64,000 nt of DNA from assembly GCA_963691905.1 (NCBI GenBank), contig OY829894.1, positions 62,001 through 126,000 on the forward strand. The letters run 5' to 3'. The notes beneath the pieces are model-generated. The model was not told the DNA's origin, ran no database searches, and worked only from the letters and a program-made list of their open reading frames with translations. Positions within the stretch are counted from its first letter, which is position 1. Each line of letters opens with the position of its first letter. Both the position numbers and the translations under genes were made by a program. Source of the DNA: QGON01 sp963691905 (lineage in GTDB: Bacteria; Pseudomonadota; Gammaproteobacteria; Chromatiales; Chromatiaceae). Shown piece by piece: positions 60,623 to 64,000 of the stretch.

Positions 60623-60672
60623 CCCGATCTGTCGCTCCATATCGGAGACCTCCATTTGGAAAAGAGGCGGAA

Positions 60673-60719
60673 GGGGACAGATTTATTGTTGGCCCCTTTC
60701 CGGCGCAAAAAAATAAATC
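60673..60719. repeat. Imperfect palindrome
   Basis: GATTTATT (60680-60687) and AATAAATC (60712-60719) pair within GGGGACAGATTTATT, and CTGTCCCC occurs further on at about 60799. GGGGACAGATTTATT-type palindromes are common remnants near REP/Y1-transposase elements in gammaproteobacteria; here the copy is short and partial. Confidence 0.3.
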
Positions 60720-60837
60720 ACCTTTTCTTTACTGTATCCACTACTCAGTGGGGAGTCGTGCTGTAAAGTTATCTGGAGCGAGTACGCGAATTCAAGACCT
60801 GTCCCCGTTCTTTTGTACATTATTTCGGCGACGGGAG

Positions 60838-61011
60838 AAGCCCAGGCCGGTTAGACCAAGTGCTGTCAATGCGAGGATCGAAGGTTCGGGGATATTAAAT
60901 GTGATGTTATCAACGCGAAAGAAGTCGTTGCTTCGCGAACTTAATTCAATCCAGGTGAGATTGGTATGACCGGAAAATGCTACCGTAACCTTCCCCTTCA
61001 GACAAATCAGC
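60838..61011 (-). pseudogene. Deleted copy of the PEP-CTERM gene
   Basis: 60838-60990 matches the 3' end of the PEP-CTERM gene (46336-46493) with only a few base differences, including the sorting signal IPEPSILALTALGLTGLGF. At 60991 it jumps to TTCCCCTTCAGACAAATCAGC, which in the intact copy is found about 483 bases further on, upstream of the start codon (46977-46996). The coding part in between, including signal peptide and most of the mature domain, is missing, so this is a non-functional remnant of a duplicated segment. Confidence 0.75.
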
Positions 61012-61078
61012 AAAGCCGTGGTCTGTTCCTTATTGTTCAGAAACAATAATAATGATCTTCTTTTGCTACACTGCTTTA

Positions 61079-61501
61079 TTACTGTGTAGAAACTGCACAT
61101 ATTGCCCCGGCTATAGTCAGGCACGTAGCTGCGTCCTCATCGTTATCATGCCAGGATACCTCGGCAGAATTACCTGTAGAGCTTGCTTTAAGAAGCATAG
61201 CTAGCCAGGCATTCCTGGCTGCGATATCTTTAATATTTGAAGAGGATGGTGTTATAACAAAACAAATGCCGGTACCTCCCCCACACTTAGAAAATCTTCC
61301 GTTCTCTATTGGGTATTGTAATGGAAGGTTAGATGGGTATACGCCGCCAAAGATAGTAATATGATCGCCAAACGCAGCTAGGCTATACGGGGTACCATCA
61401 ACGTCTGTTCCGGGAAATGCGATGCTTCCAGCCTCAACCGTGCAAAGAAAAGAGAAGAGAAAGAATAATCTCATAATAGACACAATAGCTTTGCTTTTCA
61501 T
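61079..61501 (-). CDS. Small exported protein of unknown function
   Basis: A 140-aa protein with a signal peptide (IMRLFFLFSFLCTVEAG). GAGGAT precedes the ATG at 61501 by 6 bases. The mature part has four Cys (KCGGGTGIC and TCLTIAGAIC) that may form two disulfides, and a beta-rich sequence (GTPYSLAAFGDHITIFGGVYP). I recognise no family. It stands alone between the PEP-CTERM remnant and the lipase-like gene; the 238 bases upstream hold no gene. Confidence 0.6.
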   Translation of the reverse strand: MKSKAIVSIMRLFFLFSFLCTVEAGSIAFPGTDVDGTPYSLAAFGDHITIFGGVYPSNLPLQYPIENGRFSKCGGGTGICFVITPSSSNIKDIAARNAWLAMLLKASSTGNSAEVSWHDNDEDAATCLTIAGAICAVSTQ

Positions 61502-61739
61502 TTTACTATCCTCATAGCATTGTTTGTAGATTAGATACTAAGAAGCATCTCCCTATATTAATGACGGCGGGTTCTTACAAGGAAAGTCGGGCATATCCCT
61601 GCCAAGAACAATAAAGATGTAATTTTCATCAGCATATTCCCCCTGAATTAGTGTTAACACGCACTAATACTATTATTAAATATTATCTGATTCTTTCTCT
61701 CATTTTCTGCTAAGGATTTACATTGTACGGGTGTCATAT

Positions 61740-64000
61740 TTACGGTGCCTTTGGCTGAAGGTTAGGAATGACATAGTGAGTGCCGTTGGAGTCGAACTCG
61801 GCCTTCCAACTCCAGTCACCGCCAAGCTGAACACGGCGATTAAGGATGGTTTTGATATCAGCTGTCTTGGATGTTGGGTTACAAGCAGTTGCTGCCTGCT
61901 CACCGGGGGCCAAACTTCCTATATCTGATGTGCCGGAAGCGATCATTCTATTGTCAGGTACACCGGTCAGCATCATCTTTAGATTATGGATTTCAGTGTC
62001 ACCGACATTCTTAACCGTGACGGTCATGCCATAGTGGTAGGTGAAACGATCTGTACGTGTAACCCAGCAGTTCCGATAATTAGTTACATGGGGAAAGCCG
62101 TCTTCAGGGAGTGGGCTAAGGAGCAACAGTTCGAGGATGGGTGAGATATCGTGCGTCCATCGTCTAGGATCAAGAGGATAAGCATCATCACCGTCTTTTG
62201 TGTTGTCATTGTCTGAATCACTATCTAGAAGATTTATCTTCCCGTCACTATCGTAATCGGCATTCCATTCATTTCCCCAATAATTCACTTCTTCAGCGTC
62301 AGGGATGCCATCGTCGTCAGTATCGGAATCTTCCGGATCTGTTCCATAAATGACAGTTTCCTCATAGTCCCAGAGACTATCCACATCACTATCTCCGGTT
62401 TTGATAAACTTAGCTTGATGGAACTCTAAATCTTGAGTGGTTAAATATCGGTTATTTCCTTCAGGATCTGCTGAGACTATAAATCGGTAGAAAAGAACTC
62501 CTTTGTCCTTTACAAGAGAGAAAAAACCAGGCGGAACAATAAATTGGAAATTCGGTGCTGCTTCTACTCTGCAAGCCTGTCCGGTTTGCTGTTGATCGCA
62601 GTAATTAGTTATCCAAGAACTATAAAAATTCTGGTTGTTTCTTAAATGACCGAATTGTGATTCATAAAACAATTTATTATCGGTGGTCAGTTCGACTGAG
62701 TAGTAAAGAGAAATATTCTTGCTTGTTTTGAGTTGGAAGGTTGGTGTTTTTATGTTGTTTACAAGTTTGGGAAAAGAAGGTGTTATAACAATATTATCGA
62801 GCAACTCAGCCTCTAAGGCTACCGAATAGGCAGAAATATCTACGTGTTCTGTATTGTCTGCCGCCATGTATACCCTATGAAACGAGGAAGATATCTGCTG
62901 GGATGGAAGTGCAAATACACCACCGATCATGGAAATATTGACGTTAAGATCCAGCGCGCTAGAGACTGGAATGAATGAGTGTTGACCCATGTCCGTCAAA
63001 CTTGGTGAGGGCACATTATCAAAAATTGCATCAAAACCTGCTTTAAGTGATTCAGCTACTTCCTTATATGTTGTTCGATATCCTCCAGGGGAGGATTCAA
63101 TATTAAACAGTTGACCAGAAAAAGTACGTGATCCGATGTCGATTTCATCGAACCATGCCGGGGTATCACGAAAATAGTTAAACTCACCTGACGTCGAAGA
63201 TTTAGATACAACAAGAAGTTTTTCCGTGATATCTGCCGTGGTTGGTGATGCTAGAACACCATACTCCTGTCTGGAATCACCGCCACCTCCATTTTTTCCC
63301 AAGGCCCACATCTCTACCTTAAAATCACCTGGGCCAAATGGATCGAAGTCCCATAGAAAGAGCTGCTTCTCGAAAGGGGAATTATATTGCATGCTTCCAA
63401 TGCGGCTACCATTGCTGAACGCAATCATACGATTAACCTGTTGGGGGATACTCGATTGATGCAACAACTGGAAGGGTACAAAGGCAGATTCACTTACTGT
63501 TGGATCTAAATGTTTAATCTTAATTTGATCACTGGCCCGGTGTAGCATATATTGTCGACGTATAAGAGTCTCCTTAACGCTTTGCCAATCGAACCTTTTT
63601 CTGAATTCAACTGCACTGGCCGAATAATTCTGCCAGAAGTCTGCAAACGTCTGTAATTGAACTGGAATGATAGCCCCACGGTGGGGCGAATCGAGCGTCA
63701 AAAGTAAGTCGCTGTGATGGTCGGCCCCTAGCAGTTCAGCTTGCCGAAGGGAAAGTCTACTAATCACTCCACCAATACTCGCCCCAACAACCTTAAAATG
63801 ATCTGCTGTAGGTTTAAGACGAGTAGCCCTAATATCGGACATGGCACGGTTAAGAACTGTTGCTAGATCTTGGATTGTTGTGTCAAACGATTTAATATCT
63901 ACTAAATAAAAATCATAACCAGCGTCAAGTAATACATTCCACATGTTTTGAGCGCCTTTCGTAATAGGGCTTTCAAAAACTTGTTGAAATTCTGGCCTTC
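61740..64000 (-). CDS. Lipase/esterase-like protein with calcium-binding repeats (5' end outside window)
   Basis: At least 750 aa; the frame stays open through the right edge (ending VFESPITKGAQN before the internal ATG at 63944), so the start is outside. The N-terminal part is an alpha/beta hydrolase with the nucleophile elbow GASIGG, preceded by YDFYLVDIKSFD and followed by LLTLDSPHRGA, as in PGAP1-like and other secreted lipases. Around residues 540-600 lie thrombospondin-3-like calcium repeats (DSDVDSLWDYEE, DTDDDGIPDAEE, DYDSDGKINLLDSDSDNDN), then a C-terminal beta domain. It is probably exported, though the signal peptide is not in view. Confidence 0.75.
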   Translation of the reverse strand, partial: RPEFQQVFESPITKGAQNMWNVLLDAGYDFYLVDIKSFDTTIQDLATVLNRAMSDIRATRLKPTADHFKVVGASIGGVISRLSLRQAELLGADHHSDLLLTLDSPHRGAIIPVQLQTFADFWQNYSASAVEFRKRFDWQSVKETLIRRQYMLHRASDQIKIKHLDPTVSESAFVPFQLLHQSSIPQQVNRMIAFSNGSRIGSMQYNSPFEKQLFLWDFDPFGPGDFKVEMWALGKNGGGGDSRQEYGVLASPTTADITEKLLVVSKSSTSGEFNYFRDTPAWFDEIDIGSRTFSGQLFNIESSPGGYRTTYKEVAESLKAGFDAIFDNVPSPSLTDMGQHSFIPVSSALDLNVNISMIGGVFALPSQQISSSFHRVYMAADNTEHVDISAYSVALEAELLDNIVITPSFPKLVNNIKTPTFQLKTSKNISLYYSVELTTDNKLFYESQFGHLRNNQNFYSSWITNYCDQQQTGQACRVEAAPNFQFIVPPGFFSLVKDKGVLFYRFIVSADPEGNNRYLTTQDLEFHQAKFIKTGDSDVDSLWDYEETVIYGTDPEDSDTDDDGIPDAEEVNYWGNEWNADYDSDGKINLLDSDSDNDNTKDGDDAYPLDPRRWTHDISPILELLLLSPLPEDGFPHVTNYRNCWVTRTDRFTYHYGMTVTVKNVGDTEIHNLKMMLTGVPDNRMIASGTSDIGSLAPGEQAATACNPTSKTADIKTILNRRVQLGGDWSWKAEFDSNGTHYVIPNLQPKAP

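Noticed and set aside
60748..60969. Plus-strand 73-aa frame
   Set aside because: Antisense to the deleted PEP-CTERM copy.
1..64000. CRISPR array or rRNA operon
   Set aside because: No regularly spaced direct repeats and no rRNA sequence were seen; the REP-like copies are scattered and inverted, not an array.

Overview
The window is bacterial chromosome, almost certainly from a gammaproteobacterium. Gene content and order (galU, pcnB-folK-dNK-panBCD, glycogen genes, Rnf, MtaB, RmuC) fit Chromatiales-type sulfur oxidisers such as the Sedimenticola/Thiodiazotropha group; that placement is inference from gene content, not from a marker-gene comparison. The genome is moderately GC-rich and carries a family of short palindromic repeats, several decayed mobile elements and accessory islands.

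Layout. 0-6.2 kb: end of pyrF, galU, a tRNA-Glu(CTC), then an operon pcnB-folK-deoxynucleoside kinase-panB-panC-panD (RNA polyadenylation, folate and pantothenate precursors). 6.2-16.5 kb: a glycogen/glucan block (glgA, pgi, glgB, glgC, GH57 glucanase, malQ) that could store and remobilise sugar phosphates. 16.5-25.6 kb: mixed housekeeping and signalling genes: a secreted lysine-rich protein, an HD-GYP response regulator, mtaB, a zinc-binding chemoreceptor, rmuC and a thioesterase. 26-40 kb: an energy-carbon cluster, all on the minus strand, in the order rnfB - giant pyruvate:ferredoxin oxidoreductase - tpx - rnfC-D-G-E-A - small Cys-rich membrane protein - ppsA. Rnf can supply reduced ferredoxin, the oxidoreductase can fix CO2 onto acetyl-CoA, and PEP synthase can feed pyruvate to gluconeogenesis and so to the glycogen genes next door.

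40-64 kb is accessory DNA. 40.6-46.3 kb is a type VI secretion-like cargo module: unknown protein, DUF4123 chaperone, accessory protein, an archaemetzincin-like zinc protease split by a G6 tract, and a signal-peptide candidate immunity protein. 46.3-48.0 kb has a PEP-CTERM protein and what looks like an integron cassette remnant: an attC-like site on the minus strand interrupted by the 5' end of a group II intron. 48-51 kb has two tandem TPR-methyltransferases and an IS200/IS605 stump. 51.2-56.9 kb encodes two overlapping, soluble FtsH-like AAA+/M41 proteases with novel N-terminal domains. 57.2-59.6 kb is a TIR-domain operon whose TIR protein shares a C-terminal domain with its small neighbour; a MITE-like element sits at its 5' end. 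The rest holds secreted proteins, a deleted second copy of the PEP-CTERM gene, and a partial secreted-lipase-like gene with calcium-binding repeats running off the right edge.

The best candidates for undescribed biology are the twin soluble FtsH-like proteases, the TIR operon with its duplicated domain, and the frameshifted metalloprotease cargo module.
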